DNA from: Tropicibacter sp. R16_0
Lineage (GTDB): Bacteria; Pseudomonadota; Alphaproteobacteria; Rhodobacterales; Rhodobacteraceae
NCBI RefSeq assembly: GCF_017743935.1
Contig: NZ_JAGHRE010000020.1
Span: 1 to 43,661 of the forward strand
Length of the DNA: 43,661 bases
Direction: 5' to 3'
Part shown: piece by piece, positions 25,532 to 34,492 of the stretch
Numbering within the stretch: position 1 is the stretch's first letter
Layout: each line of letters begins with the position of its first letter
Position numbers and translations under genes: made by a program
Notes under the pieces: model-generated
Databases searched by the model: none
Told to the model about the DNA's origin: nothing
Seen by the model: only the letters and a program-made list of their open reading frames with translations

Positions 25532-28423
25532 TCAGGTGATCGAGGGCGGTTCGAGCGCGGCCAGGGACGCGGTTTCGGCGCTGTCGATCAGCACCGCTGC
25601 GCGGGCACGGGCCGCTTTTGACGCGGCCTCCAACCGGCGATCATCCGCAATAAGCGCACGCAGCGCCTTGGCCACCGCAGCGGTATCATCGGCTGCTGTC
25701 ACAACCCCTGCACCCGCCTCGCCCAGCAGGGTCGGCGGGGTTCCCCGATCATAGCAGATCACAGGGCGCCCGGCGGCCATGGCTTCGAGCACGGTCAAAC
25801 CAAAGCTCTCGGCAAAATGGGACAGCGACAGGACGATATCCGCCTGGCGCATGGCGGCCACCGGATCCGGGACATACCCCGCATGGCGCAGGTTTGTCGG
25901 CAAATCTCCCAAGCGTTTCAGATCCGGTGTCTCCGGACCAATCAGCAGGAACTGGGCCTCTCCACCCATCCGGGCAAACTGCCGGGCCACCTCGGCGAAA
26001 TCCCGAACCCCCTTCTTGGCGATCAGGCTGCCGATGAGCGCCACGCGCGGCGGATCGGCGGGGGCAAAGGGCAGGGTCTGCAGGTCCGGGCTGATCCTGT
26101 TGGGCAGCAGGGCGACCTGACCGGCAGGCAGGCCCAGCCAGTCTGCTACGGCTTGTGAATTGGCGCTGAACCGGTCGGCGTGGCGCAGCAGATGGTGGCG
26201 CAGCTCTTCGGCGCTGCATCCCAGATCCATGCACAGGCGCGGATCCTGCGCGGGGAGCTCATGCACATGCACCATGCTTGGAATGCCAGCCCACCTTGCG
26301 GCCCGCAGCGGCGCATCCATGACCGCGGTGTTCTGGTGTATCTCCACAGCGCCGCTGCTGCGGATCAGATCGGCCAGACCGGCAACCGTTGCAGGATGCG
26401 GGGGGACGCCGCCAAAAATCCAGCCATAGGGGCGCACATGCACCTGATGCGCCCGGGCCTTGAGCAGCTCCAGATAATCGGGGTTCTGGATATGGGGCAG
26501 CACCACCGAAGGCGTCATGCCAGCCGCCTGCAGCCGCTCAAGCAGGTCGATCAGGCAGCGTTCAGCCCCAAATACATGAGCCCGCGCCTGATGCCCGAAC
26601 ACCAGCACATGCCGCCCTGTGGCGGGTGGGGGCAGGGCGCCCTCAAAGACCGGCAAGGGCGACAGACCCTGCGCGCGCCCCTCTTGCAGATAGTGGCGTA
26701 ATGGGGAGCCGGAAAACGGCCCATAAGCCATGCGGTAGCCCGAGGTAGAGAACCCTGGCCCCGGATCGCGATCCTCGGCTTCGCCGGTGGTTGCATAATG
26801 CAGATGCCCGTCCACCTCACCGATGCGCAGATCCGGATAGCTCTGCATGTACCAGCTGTCATCATAGAGCCCACAGGCCGCCAGCCATTCCGCCTCATCC
26901 GCGCGCGGCGGCGGGTCATTTGCGGCGGGCAGGGCCAAGGCGGCGGGGATCTGGTAAGGGCGCTCCTTGGGGTATTGCGGCAAGGGCAGATCGCCCCGCT
27001 CCTGCATGCGAAGATGCCAGCGCTGCCCCGCCAGCTGATAATCCCGCCGCGCCCCGAACAGATGCGACCCGATCCCGGTTTCGCGCGCCTGTGTCAGGGA
27101 CTGCGGGCGCACCCGGCCAAAAGACAGTGGGATACCGGGCAGCACCTCGATTACGGATTTGGGGCCAAAGCGCGCCTGCAGACGCAGGTGATATTCGGTA
27201 TCGGCAGCAGCGCGGGCCCGGTCCCAGAACCCGAGCGCTTCCCGGGCCTCGGCCCGGATCATCAGCGACGAGATATCCGGATGTGTCAGCCCCTCTTCGC
27301 GCCACCAACGGGTAAAGCGCAGATCGGGCGTGGTGCGCACCCAATGAGCCAGGCTGGCGACGGGCGCTTGTGCACCCGTCAGCGCGCGGGCCTGCTGCGC
27401 GATCCGGTCCGGATGGGCCCAGTCATCGGCATCCAGAACCGTGACAAAGGCACCGCTGGCCTGTGCCATGCCCAGATTGCGGGCGCCATAGGTGCCGGGT
27501 TCGGCATGTCCGTCCAACAGGCGGATACGGGGATCTTGCCGTGCGGCGATCCGGGCGATTTCGGCGGTTCTGTCGGTCGAGCCATTGTCGACCACCAGAA
27601 TTTCAAGATTGCCCCAGCTTTGATCGCGCAGACTGCGCAGGGTGGTGGCCAGGGTGGGTTCCGCATTGAAGGCGGGTACGATGACACTGATCAGGGGGCC
27701 CCGGCGATTGGGGCGCACCGATCCTGCCGGGCGCAACCTGTCAAAGGCGGGGTGATCCGGATGGGCGGGGTCCACGGCAACACTGATCTTGCCCGCACGC
27801 CGGTACAGCGGGGCCAGCACCTGTGTCCAGGCCGCATCATGCCCGGCGTCTGCGGCCAGAATGTTGGCCTCGGCCAGAGTCAGATCGGGCAGGGCGCCGA
27901 ACAGCGCCCGCGCCTGCGTCAGCATCTGGCGCGCCGCGGCAAGATCCCCGGCCATGACGTCAGCCTCGATGCTCAAAAGCGCCGAATCCGGCAGGCAGAA
28001 CCCGCGCAGGATCTCGCGATCGGGGTCGAGGCCGCGCAAAAGCGCTTGAGCATCCCCCCAGTTGCCGTTGCGCGCCTGCAGACGGGCACAGGCAAGCGTG
28101 GCCCAAACCTGATCGGCGCGAGGAATGTCTCCGGCGGTGTTGCGGGCCAGAGCGTCCAATGTGTCGTGATCTGCTTCCGACAGGCCCCAACGCACATCAC
28201 GCTCTCGCCAGGCCGCCATCATGAGACAGGGCAGGCGCCCCTCGTCCCGCCCCCACCGCAGGTAATGCTGCAACGGATCCAGCCCCGCTGCGGCCACATC
28301 GCCATATCTGTCCAGGTACCACTGTGCGTCAAAAAACAGCGGTCGGCACCTTGTGCGCCGAAGAAATGTGAGATGGTGCAGCATTGGAAGATAAAACAGA
28401 CGAAGCGGTCGGGCAGGGGACAC
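25532..28423 (-). CDS. Multidomain glycosyltransferase (GT2 plus GT4) with YPD-HY modules
   Basis: A 963-residue protein. Order: one WY..Y-D-HY module (about 27-63; FFDAQWYLDRYGDVAAAGLD); an alpha-helical, TPR-like stretch (about 65-230); a GT2 domain (about 243-440; LISVIVPAFNAEP, EILVVDNGSTDRT, VTVLDADDW); a second, double module (about 515-590; WYMQSYPDLR, LRHYLQEGRAQG); and a GT4-type domain (about 600-940; PSMVHVHELPAQ, VALIGSLIAKKG, ESFGLTVLEAMAAGRPVICY with the EX7E motif). It probably adds two sugars to the glycan. The GTG at 28423 lacks a clear ribosome-binding site; ATG 28384 is the alternative. It is transcribed alone, divergent from the 28536 operon. Confidence 0.85.
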   Translation of the reverse strand: MSPARPLRLFYLPMLHHLTFLRRTRCRPLFFDAQWYLDRYGDVAAAGLDPLQHYLRWGRDEGRLPCLMMAAWRERDVRWGLSEADHDTLDALARNTAGDIPRADQVWATLACARLQARNGNWGDAQALLRGLDPDREILRGFCLPDSALLSIEADVMAGDLAAARQMLTQARALFGALPDLTLAEANILAADAGHDAAWTQVLAPLYRRAGKISVAVDPAHPDHPAFDRLRPAGSVRPNRRGPLISVIVPAFNAEPTLATTLRSLRDQSWGNLEILVVDNGSTDRTAEIARIAARQDPRIRLLDGHAEPGTYGARNLGMAQASGAFVTVLDADDWAHPDRIAQQARALTGAQAPVASLAHWVRTTPDLRFTRWWREEGLTHPDISSLMIRAEAREALGFWDRARAAADTEYHLRLQARFGPKSVIEVLPGIPLSFGRVRPQSLTQARETGIGSHLFGARRDYQLAGQRWHLRMQERGDLPLPQYPKERPYQIPAALALPAANDPPPRADEAEWLAACGLYDDSWYMQSYPDLRIGEVDGHLHYATTGEAEDRDPGPGFSTSGYRMAYGPFSGSPLRHYLQEGRAQGLSPLPVFEGALPPPATGRHVLVFGHQARAHVFGAERCLIDLLERLQAAGMTPSVVLPHIQNPDYLELLKARAHQVHVRPYGWIFGGVPPHPATVAGLADLIRSSGAVEIHQNTAVMDAPLRAARWAGIPSMVHVHELPAQDPRLCMDLGCSAEELRHHLLRHADRFSANSQAVADWLGLPAGQVALLPNRISPDLQTLPFAPADPPRVALIGSLIAKKGVRDFAEVARQFARMGGEAQFLLIGPETPDLKRLGDLPTNLRHAGYVPDPVAAMRQADIVLSLSHFAESFGLTVLEAMAAGRPVICYDRGTPPTLLGEAGAGVVTAADDTAAVAKALRALIADDRRLEAASKAARARAAVLIDSAETASLAALEPPSIT

Positions 28424-28535
28424 CGCAGAATTGACCCGGGTAAGAGTGTCACTTTACAAAGGAAAAAATCAAGGTCATTTAGTGAACGTCTGTATTTGGC
28501 GCCATCCGTTTGACGTTTTTTTGGGATTGAAGATA
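28424..28535. promoter_or_regulatory. Divergent promoter region
   Basis: These 112 bp separate the minus-strand 963-residue glycosyltransferase from the plus-strand run of six genes. The stretch is locally AT-rich (TTTACAAAGGAAAAAATC and TTTTTTGGGATTGAAGATAA). I do not assign exact boxes. Confidence 0.45.
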
Positions 28536-29060
28536 ATGACTGGAATTTCGGGGCAAAATGCCGGTTTTGCCCAACTTCCCGAAGCTGTCCGTGTTCTGCA
28601 AAGACAACTTGAAAGGCTCTATTTGTCCAGGTCCGAACTGGAACGCGAGCTGCAGGAGTTGCGCGCAACACAGCCGCTGATGCTGACCCGTCCGCCTCGC
28701 CCCTCACTCTTGGTTCGAATCCTGATGCGCATCAGCAAGCGCCTGCGGCAGCGCCATTGCCTGGATGTCCTCCGCCAAAGCGAATTGTTCGATGCCGCGT
28801 GGTACCTCAAGACCTATGAAGATGTGCGCACCGCAGGCATGGATCCCGCCTTGCACTATCTGCTCAACGGGGCCAGCGATCTGCGCAATCCCGGACCACA
28901 TTTCGACACTGAACATTACCTCACACTTTATCCGGATATCCGCGACAACAAGATGAACCCGCTCTTTCATTACATGGTTGCCGGGTTTGACGAGAAGCGC
29001 TCCATCCGGCCGGGCATGCCGGTCATCCCGGACCCCGCCCAGGACAAAAGAAACGTTTGA
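28536..29060 (+). CDS. Small coiled-coil protein with two WY..YPD-HY modules
   Basis: A 174-residue protein from ATG 28536 (MTGISGQNAGFAQL); the frame is open further upstream, but that part is unlike coding sequence. Residues 15-45 form a likely coiled coil (VLQRQLERLYLSRSELEREL). A basic stretch follows (about 55-75), then two modules: FDAAWYLKTYEDVRTAGMD with LHYLLNG, and FDTEHYLTLYPDI with FHYMVAGFDEKR. There is no catalytic domain. The same module is fused to glycosyltransferases in two neighbouring genes, so this stand-alone version may be an adaptor or scaffold; that is inference. First gene of a six-gene run. Confidence 0.7.
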   Translation: MTGISGQNAGFAQLPEAVRVLQRQLERLYLSRSELERELQELRATQPLMLTRPPRPSLLVRILMRISKRLRQRHCLDVLRQSELFDAAWYLKTYEDVRTAGMDPALHYLLNGASDLRNPGPHFDTEHYLTLYPDIRDNKMNPLFHYMVAGFDEKRSIRPGMPVIPDPAQDKRNV

Positions 29061-29062
29061 TC

Positions 29063-30853
29063 ATGTCTCAATCCCCGTCTTCATCCGTGCAGGGCTGGCG
29101 ACTACCGCGCCGTGTCGCATATGTCGTGAACCACAGCTATCCCTACAGCAGTGACGGCTATGCGGTGCGCACCCATGAAATCGCGCGCGCCCTGGTCAAG
29201 CGTGGCCACGATGTGATCGTGTTCAACCGTCCCGGCCACCCCTGGGATGCAGACGATTTTCCCTCGGACCAGAAGGTTGCCCCCGAGCAGGTCATAGATG
29301 GGGTGCGTTATGTGTTCCTGCCCGGCGACACCCAGGCCGCCACGAACCGCCGCGCGCGTCTGCGCCAGGCCGAACGCACCCTGTTGGAGGCCTTTGAAAT
29401 CTTTCGCCCCAATGCGGTCATCGCCGTGTCGAACTGGGAAAACGCAGAGCCTGCACAATATGCCGCACGCCGCTATGGTGTGGCGTTCCACTACGAACAG
29501 CGCGGGTTCTGGGAGATGACCCATGCCACCTGCAATCCCGGCTACGAGGAGAGCGAGGAGTATCAGCGGGACCGCACGAACGAGTTGCAGATCGCCAAGG
29601 CCGCCAAGCTGGTCTTTACCCTGAGCGGTGCGATGCGGGACGAGTTGGTGGCCCGCGGGGTGGACCGCAACAAGATCCTGCTGGTGCCCAACGGGGTGTC
29701 GCGCCCCAATCCGACCCGCGCCCGGCTTGACCGCAAGGACATCGGCTGTACGTCCCGGTATCTGTTGGGATACGTCGGCTCGCTCAAGGACTACGAGGGC
29801 ACACAGGATCTTCTGCGTCTGCTGTCGACCCTGCGCAAAGATGGGCTGGACGTGGATCTCATGGTTGTTGGATCCGGCGCGCCCAAGGGGTTGGTCGGCA
29901 CCTCGCATGTCAGCAAGGCCGAACAGGAACTGCGGGATGAAATCGAACGGCTGGGGCTGCGGGATGCGGTGCATTTGATCGCCCAGGTCGAACAGAGCCA
30001 GGTCGGCCCCTACTACAGCCTGATGGATGCGATGATCATGCCCCGGCACAGCACGCCGGTCACGGATCTGGTGCCCGCGCTCAAACCCTATACCGCCGCG
30101 GCCTATGGCGTGCCCATGTTCCTCAGCGACCTGGCCCCGCTGGTCGAGATGGCGCCGGACATCCATGCCTCGATCTTTCCCGAGGGCAACATCCCCGAAC
30201 TGGCTCGGATGGTGCGCCACACGTTGGAACATGGCGGCCACCCCGCAGTGCTGAACACTCTGAAGCCCGAAGTTTTCTGGGACAAGCGGGTGGATCCGAT
30301 GGTCCGGGCACTGCAACAGGCCGAACAGGCCGCCAAGCCCCTGTCAGATATCTTCGGCTCGGCCGCTTCGCCCCATGCGGCATCTGCCGTTGATGCCGAA
30401 GCGCCCAAAGCCCGGTTTGATGCCCATATCCTGCCGCGGGTTGCACTGCGCGGCAACACCGGCGCCGATCCTGTTGCGGCGATCGGCCCCTGTGCACATC
30501 TGCCCGAGGACACACAGATCACCCGCTTGACCCGCGCCAATCTGCTCTCGGAGCTGGCGCTTGGCGATGTGGGCTGTTTCATCATCGACTGGGCCGGCCT
30601 GCAGGAAGATCCCGGCGAGTGGTCGGGCCTGTGGTCGATCGCGAACATGCGCCTCAACCGCCAGATCATGGATGCCTGCCGCATTGCATTGGACCAAGGA
30701 TGGCGGTTGCAGGTGATTGGCCCGGTGTTGCGCTCTCAGGCGCCTCTGTTCCGGACCGTTGCCGACGTTTTCGAGGAAATTCAACCAGCGCAACCGATGC
30801 TGGAACAGGCTGAGGCCGATCAGGACGCACAACGACAGGAAGCAAGCGCATGA
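29063..30853 (+). CDS. GT4-family glycosyltransferase with C-terminal extension
   Basis: A 596-residue protein from ATG 29063; TTG 29057 is an alternative that overlaps the previous stop. The GT-B domain spans about residues 17-420: VAYVVNHSYPYSSDGYAVRT (donor-side loop after the first strand), VIAVSNWENAEPAQYAARR, ILLVPNGVSRPNP, YLLGYVGSLKDYEGTQDLL and KPYTAAAYGVPMFLSDLAPL. The strict EX7E motif is weak here. Residues about 430-596 form an extra domain with no family I recognise. The stop overlaps the next ATG (ATGA), so it is coupled to the 713-residue transferase. Role: capsule chain assembly, substrate unknown. Confidence 0.85.
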   Translation: MSQSPSSSVQGWRLPRRVAYVVNHSYPYSSDGYAVRTHEIARALVKRGHDVIVFNRPGHPWDADDFPSDQKVAPEQVIDGVRYVFLPGDTQAATNRRARLRQAERTLLEAFEIFRPNAVIAVSNWENAEPAQYAARRYGVAFHYEQRGFWEMTHATCNPGYEESEEYQRDRTNELQIAKAAKLVFTLSGAMRDELVARGVDRNKILLVPNGVSRPNPTRARLDRKDIGCTSRYLLGYVGSLKDYEGTQDLLRLLSTLRKDGLDVDLMVVGSGAPKGLVGTSHVSKAEQELRDEIERLGLRDAVHLIAQVEQSQVGPYYSLMDAMIMPRHSTPVTDLVPALKPYTAAAYGVPMFLSDLAPLVEMAPDIHASIFPEGNIPELARMVRHTLEHGGHPAVLNTLKPEVFWDKRVDPMVRALQQAEQAAKPLSDIFGSAASPHAASAVDAEAPKARFDAHILPRVALRGNTGADPVAAIGPCAHLPEDTQITRLTRANLLSELALGDVGCFIIDWAGLQEDPGEWSGLWSIANMRLNRQIMDACRIALDQGWRLQVIGPVLRSQAPLFRTVADVFEEIQPAQPMLEQAEADQDAQRQEASA

Positions 30854-32991
30854 GGGTCGCGATTCTCGCCGAGCAGAATTTCAATCTGATAGACGGATCC
30901 ACGATCTGGCTGCTGAATGTGTGCAAGCTGCTGGCTCTGCAGTCTGACCTGACGATTGACCTGGTTCTGACGCATCGGCTGGACAATCGGGTTCTGGCCC
31001 AGGAATTGCCGGACACGATCCGGGTCTACAGCGCCGACGTTCTGCTGGAAACCGCCGGCATTGCCGACGCGCAGCTGCGTCCCGAGACCGTTGTTGATGT
31101 GTTGCGCGCCTGGGAGGCGCAAACCGGATCCTACGATCGTATTTTCGTGCGCGGTGCCGATTATCTGACCCGGTTGCTGAACACGCCTGAACTGCGGGAC
31201 CGGATCGTGGCCTATGCCCCCAGTGCCATTCCTGATCTCGGCGCGCCGGAACCGGAATGGGTGCGCCTGGCGCGCGCCGCCCGCACCCGGGTCGTGGTGC
31301 AGAGCGACACCGCCAAACACGCCATGGAGGCCCTGCTGGATTACCCCGCATATGTTGTCCATGTGGTGCCACCCATCGTGTTCCAGCCCGACACTGCCCC
31401 GCAGGCCTGGGATGGTCCGGCGACCTTGTGCTATTCGGGCAAGATCGACTTGCACTATGGGCTCGACTGGTTGATCGATCTTTGTGAAGAGGTTGCCGAA
31501 GATCCGCAGCTGAACGTGCAGTGGATCGCCGGCAAGGACACGCACCGTCCCCGTTATCGTCCGTTCTTCAAGGTGATGGACAACTTCCGCGCCCGCCTGG
31601 CCGACGGGGCGCTGCCGGGGATTTCGCTGGTGTCGAATATCCCCCATGCCGAAGCCAAGGATCTGATGCGACAGGCCAGCCTGGCCTATTGCCTGCGTCA
31701 TGACCGCTATGACGATGTGATCGAGATTTCGACCAAGATTGTCGAGTTCTGCACCCTGGGCGTGCCACCGATCCTGAACGACAACGCCCTGAACCGCGCT
31801 CTGTTCGGCGACGACTATCCTTATCTGGTCGATATCGCCCAAGATGAGATCGTCCCCAAGGTTCTGGGCTTTCTGCGCAATACCGACAGCGATGACTATG
31901 CCCGGGCGCAAGAGCGGATCGCCGAGATTGCCCGGCAATTCTCGGCCGAAAGCCTGTCCGACAGCCTCAGTCATGCCATCCGCGGCTATCTTGCCAATGC
32001 GCCCGTGCTGACCGAGACGCCGCGCAAGATCATGATCGCCACCCATGAACGCAAGTTCCTGCGCCAGTTCCTGGACCGCGTCCGCGGGGACGGCAATGTC
32101 GAGATCACCTGGGAGACCTGGAAGAGCACGATCAAGCCGCTGAACCGCCCGCATGTGCCAGACGATGTGGACACGGTGCTGTGCGAATGGTGCTGTCAGA
32201 ACGCGGTCTGGCATTCCAACAACAAGCGCCCCGGCACCCGGTTGATCGTGCGGCTGCACCGCTTCGAGGCCTTCCGGGAATTCCCCGCCCTGGTGCAGTG
32301 GGACAATGTGGATGCCCTGATCGTCGTCTCGGATTGGTTCCGCGACCGGGCGATCGAACGCTACGGGATCGCGCCCGAGCGTGTTCACGTCATGCCGCAA
32401 TATATCGACTGGCACGGGCTGCAGCGCCCGAAACTGCCCGAGGCGCGCTTTACCCTGGGGCTGGTGGGCATCAACCCGTTCGAACACAAGCGGTTTGACC
32501 GGGCCCTTGATTTCTTCAAGGCCCTGCGCCAGCGCGACTCACGGTTTCAGCTGGCCGTGCGCAGTTCCATGCCATGGGAGATCCAATGGGTCTGGGATCG
32601 CCAGGATGACACCCGTGCAAAGTTCGAGGAAACGTTCCAACGCATTTTCACCGACCCGGATCTGGCCTCCAGCATCCGGTTCGATCCGGCGGGCCAGGAC
32701 ATGGAGGAATGGTACCGTGGGGTTGGCGTGATCCTGTCCAGCTCTGACAGCGAAGGATGCCATACCTCGGTGATCGAGGGCATGGCCTCTGGCTGCTTGC
32801 CTGTCGTACATGACTGGCCTGGTGCCAGGTCCCTGTTCGATCCGCATGTTTATGCAGATATGACCAAGGCCATTCCCGCCGTGGTCGCATTTGCCGATGA
32901 CCCGGAAGCAGGGCAGACCCGCGAGTCTCTGGCCTCCAGCGTGGCCTGTCACGACGTTGAGAATTTTGCACAGAATTTCATGAAGTTATAA
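30850..32991 (+). CDS. Double GT-B glycosyltransferase
   Basis: A 713-residue protein that appears to hold two GT-B-like halves. The first (about 1-385) contains ILAEQNFNLIDGSTIWLLNV, TRVVVQSDTAKHAMEALL, ATLCYSGKIDLHYGLDWLID and CTLGVPPILND. The second (about 390-713) contains KIMIATHERKFLRQFLDRV, ALIVVSDWFRDRAIERYGI, FTLGLVGINPFEHKRFDRAL and SDSEGCHTSVIEGMASGC, an EX7E-like acidic motif. Two catalytic halves would allow two different additions or a processive alternation. It follows the 596-residue GT4 with an ATGA overlap and precedes two methyltransferases. Confidence 0.82.
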   Translation: MRVAILAEQNFNLIDGSTIWLLNVCKLLALQSDLTIDLVLTHRLDNRVLAQELPDTIRVYSADVLLETAGIADAQLRPETVVDVLRAWEAQTGSYDRIFVRGADYLTRLLNTPELRDRIVAYAPSAIPDLGAPEPEWVRLARAARTRVVVQSDTAKHAMEALLDYPAYVVHVVPPIVFQPDTAPQAWDGPATLCYSGKIDLHYGLDWLIDLCEEVAEDPQLNVQWIAGKDTHRPRYRPFFKVMDNFRARLADGALPGISLVSNIPHAEAKDLMRQASLAYCLRHDRYDDVIEISTKIVEFCTLGVPPILNDNALNRALFGDDYPYLVDIAQDEIVPKVLGFLRNTDSDDYARAQERIAEIARQFSAESLSDSLSHAIRGYLANAPVLTETPRKIMIATHERKFLRQFLDRVRGDGNVEITWETWKSTIKPLNRPHVPDDVDTVLCEWCCQNAVWHSNNKRPGTRLIVRLHRFEAFREFPALVQWDNVDALIVVSDWFRDRAIERYGIAPERVHVMPQYIDWHGLQRPKLPEARFTLGLVGINPFEHKRFDRALDFFKALRQRDSRFQLAVRSSMPWEIQWVWDRQDDTRAKFEETFQRIFTDPDLASSIRFDPAGQDMEEWYRGVGVILSSSDSEGCHTSVIEGMASGCLPVVHDWPGARSLFDPHVYADMTKAIPAVVAFADDPEAGQTRESLASSVACHDVENFAQNFMKL

Positions 32992-33008
32992 CTGGGAGGG
33001 GAAAAGGG

Positions 33009-33665
33009 GTGAAGAAAGTCACTTTTGAACAGGTAGAGCGCAAGCGCCGAGAGTTGTCGCAGGTTCTACGCCAGTTCCGGGCTGCAAAGGGGCGTTATCA
33101 CAACCCGGCTCCGGAATTGCCGGCACATGTCCTGGAAGACTGTCAGGTGTTGCCGGGGCGGCTTGCCCTGCTCGACAAGTTGGACCCCGATCAGACCCTT
33201 GGGCTGCTGGGTGTTGCCAATGGTGATCTGGCGGCACAGATCCTCTATCGCAGCAAGCCCGCCATGTTGCACTTGTTCGACGAAGATCTGTCTCGCATGG
33301 GCAACCCGGACATCCGCGCCGAACTGGCCTCGGAGGAATGCCGCCTCAAGCCCCACGTCGGGGGTGTCGGCGACACGCTGTCCCGGCTGCCCGATGCGCA
33401 TTTCGATGTGTTCTACATCAATGGCGATCACGCCTATGACGCGGTCAAGGCGGACATCGAACGCGTCCTGCCCAAGATCAAACCCGGCGGCGCGATGATC
33501 TTTCATTCTTATACGACCTGGTCCGCCGTCACCATGTATCACTGCGGGGTTGCCCGGGCCGTGCATGAATTCTGTTTGGAAAACCCTTGGCGGTTCCGCT
33601 ATCTAGCGCTGGAACCAATGATGTACAACGACGTGATGTTGGTGCATGAGGCCGAAAACAGCTGA
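33009..33665 (+). CDS. Class I SAM-dependent methyltransferase (Methyltransf_24 type)
   Basis: A 218-residue protein starting at GTG 33009 with a strong GGGAGGGG element just upstream. FDVFYINGDHAYDAVKADIE and IKPGGAMIFHSYTTW match the acidic-histidine post-motif region of the Methyltransf_24 group often found in glycan clusters. The glycine-rich SAM loop (GLLGVANGDLAAQIL) is degenerate. It probably O-methylates a sugar or the growing chain, an inference from position in the run, 17 bp after the 713-residue transferase. An inactive or non-methyltransferase role is possible given the weak loop. Confidence 0.75.
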   Translation: MKKVTFEQVERKRRELSQVLRQFRAAKGRYHNPAPELPAHVLEDCQVLPGRLALLDKLDPDQTLGLLGVANGDLAAQILYRSKPAMLHLFDEDLSRMGNPDIRAELASEECRLKPHVGGVGDTLSRLPDAHFDVFYINGDHAYDAVKADIERVLPKIKPGGAMIFHSYTTWSAVTMYHCGVARAVHEFCLENPWRFRYLALEPMMYNDVMLVHEAENS

Positions 33666-33733
33666 GGCTGTGGACCCCACGTCGTACTTTCGCTCGCTCG
33701 AGCGCTTTGATCGTATTGGAAAGGAAATAAGTG

Positions 33734-34492
33734 ATGGCTCCGACCAAGTTTCAGGCCAAAATTCTCAATAAGGGCCAGGAGCGTTATACCCGTTACCAGG
33801 TGCAGCATCGCAAGTATTTTGGCGCGCCGCAGACCGGGCGGGTTCTGGATTTTGGTTGTGGGGCGGGGGGGTTTGTCCTTGGCGCCTTGCAGGACGGGCT
33901 GGATGCCTGGGGGATCGAGGTCGACGAAGAGCGTGAGCGCCAGTTCGACAACATCACCGAGCGCAATTTTCCGCAGTGGCGCGATCGGTTCTATCTCTAT
34001 CCCGGGCGGTTGATGCCCTATCCGTCAAACCATTTTGACGGCATCTATTCCTGGTTCGTGTTCGAGCATGTCCCCGATCCGCAGACCTCGTTGCGCGAAA
34101 TCGCCCGTGTCCTGAAACCCGGTGGGACCCTGCACATTCACGCCGAAGATGTGCGCAACCTGTGGGAAGGTCACGCGCTGGCGCCTTGGCCCGCCTATAT
34201 GCCCCGCGAGTTTGCCGCCGCCTATCTCGAAGGTCTGGGCAAGCCGGAGCATGCGGATTTCGTGACCAATCTGGTGGTCTACATCAGCGCCCCGATCATT
34301 CAGGAAATCCTCGTCACTCTTGGCCTGGAAGTTGTCTATGCCAGTGCCGCACCGGTTCGCCCTGCCATTCCCGAGGGACTTTATGTTACAAATGACCAGG
34401 AGGCCCGCGCCCTTGGGATGAAAATGCGCAATATCGCAATTTCCGGGCCTCAGGAAAATTTGACCATTATTGCTAGAAAACCAAAGATATGA
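33734..34492 (+). CDS. Class I SAM-dependent methyltransferase
   Basis: A 252-residue protein. ATG 33734 is chosen because AAGGAA (33721-33726) lies 7 nt before it. Motif I is VLDFGCGAGGFVLGAL (about residues 38-53), followed by an acidic residue in GIEVDEER. The motif FDGIYSWFVFEHVPDP and VLKPGGTLHIHAED complete the Methyltransf_11 pattern. It is a cytoplasmic sugar or chain-terminus methyltransferase by context. Terminal methylation stops chain growth in some ABC-exported glycans, so it could set chain length; that is only a possibility. Its stop overlaps the glmM ATG. Confidence 0.85.
   Translation: MAPTKFQAKILNKGQERYTRYQVQHRKYFGAPQTGRVLDFGCGAGGFVLGALQDGLDAWGIEVDEERERQFDNITERNFPQWRDRFYLYPGRLMPYPSNHFDGIYSWFVFEHVPDPQTSLREIARVLKPGGTLHIHAEDVRNLWEGHALAPWPAYMPREFAAAYLEGLGKPEHADFVTNLVVYISAPIIQEILVTLGLEVVYASAAPVRPAIPEGLYVTNDQEARALGMKMRNIAISGPQENLTIIARKPKI

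Noticed and set aside
26798-28513. A 571-residue plus-strand open frame opposite the 963-residue transferase.
   Set aside because: The opposite strand carries complete GT2 and GT4 motifs; this frame is a GC-skew shadow.
30820-32487. A 555-residue minus-strand open frame opposite the double GT-B gene.
   Set aside because: It is antisense to a gene with recognised glycosyltransferase motifs and translational coupling on the plus strand.
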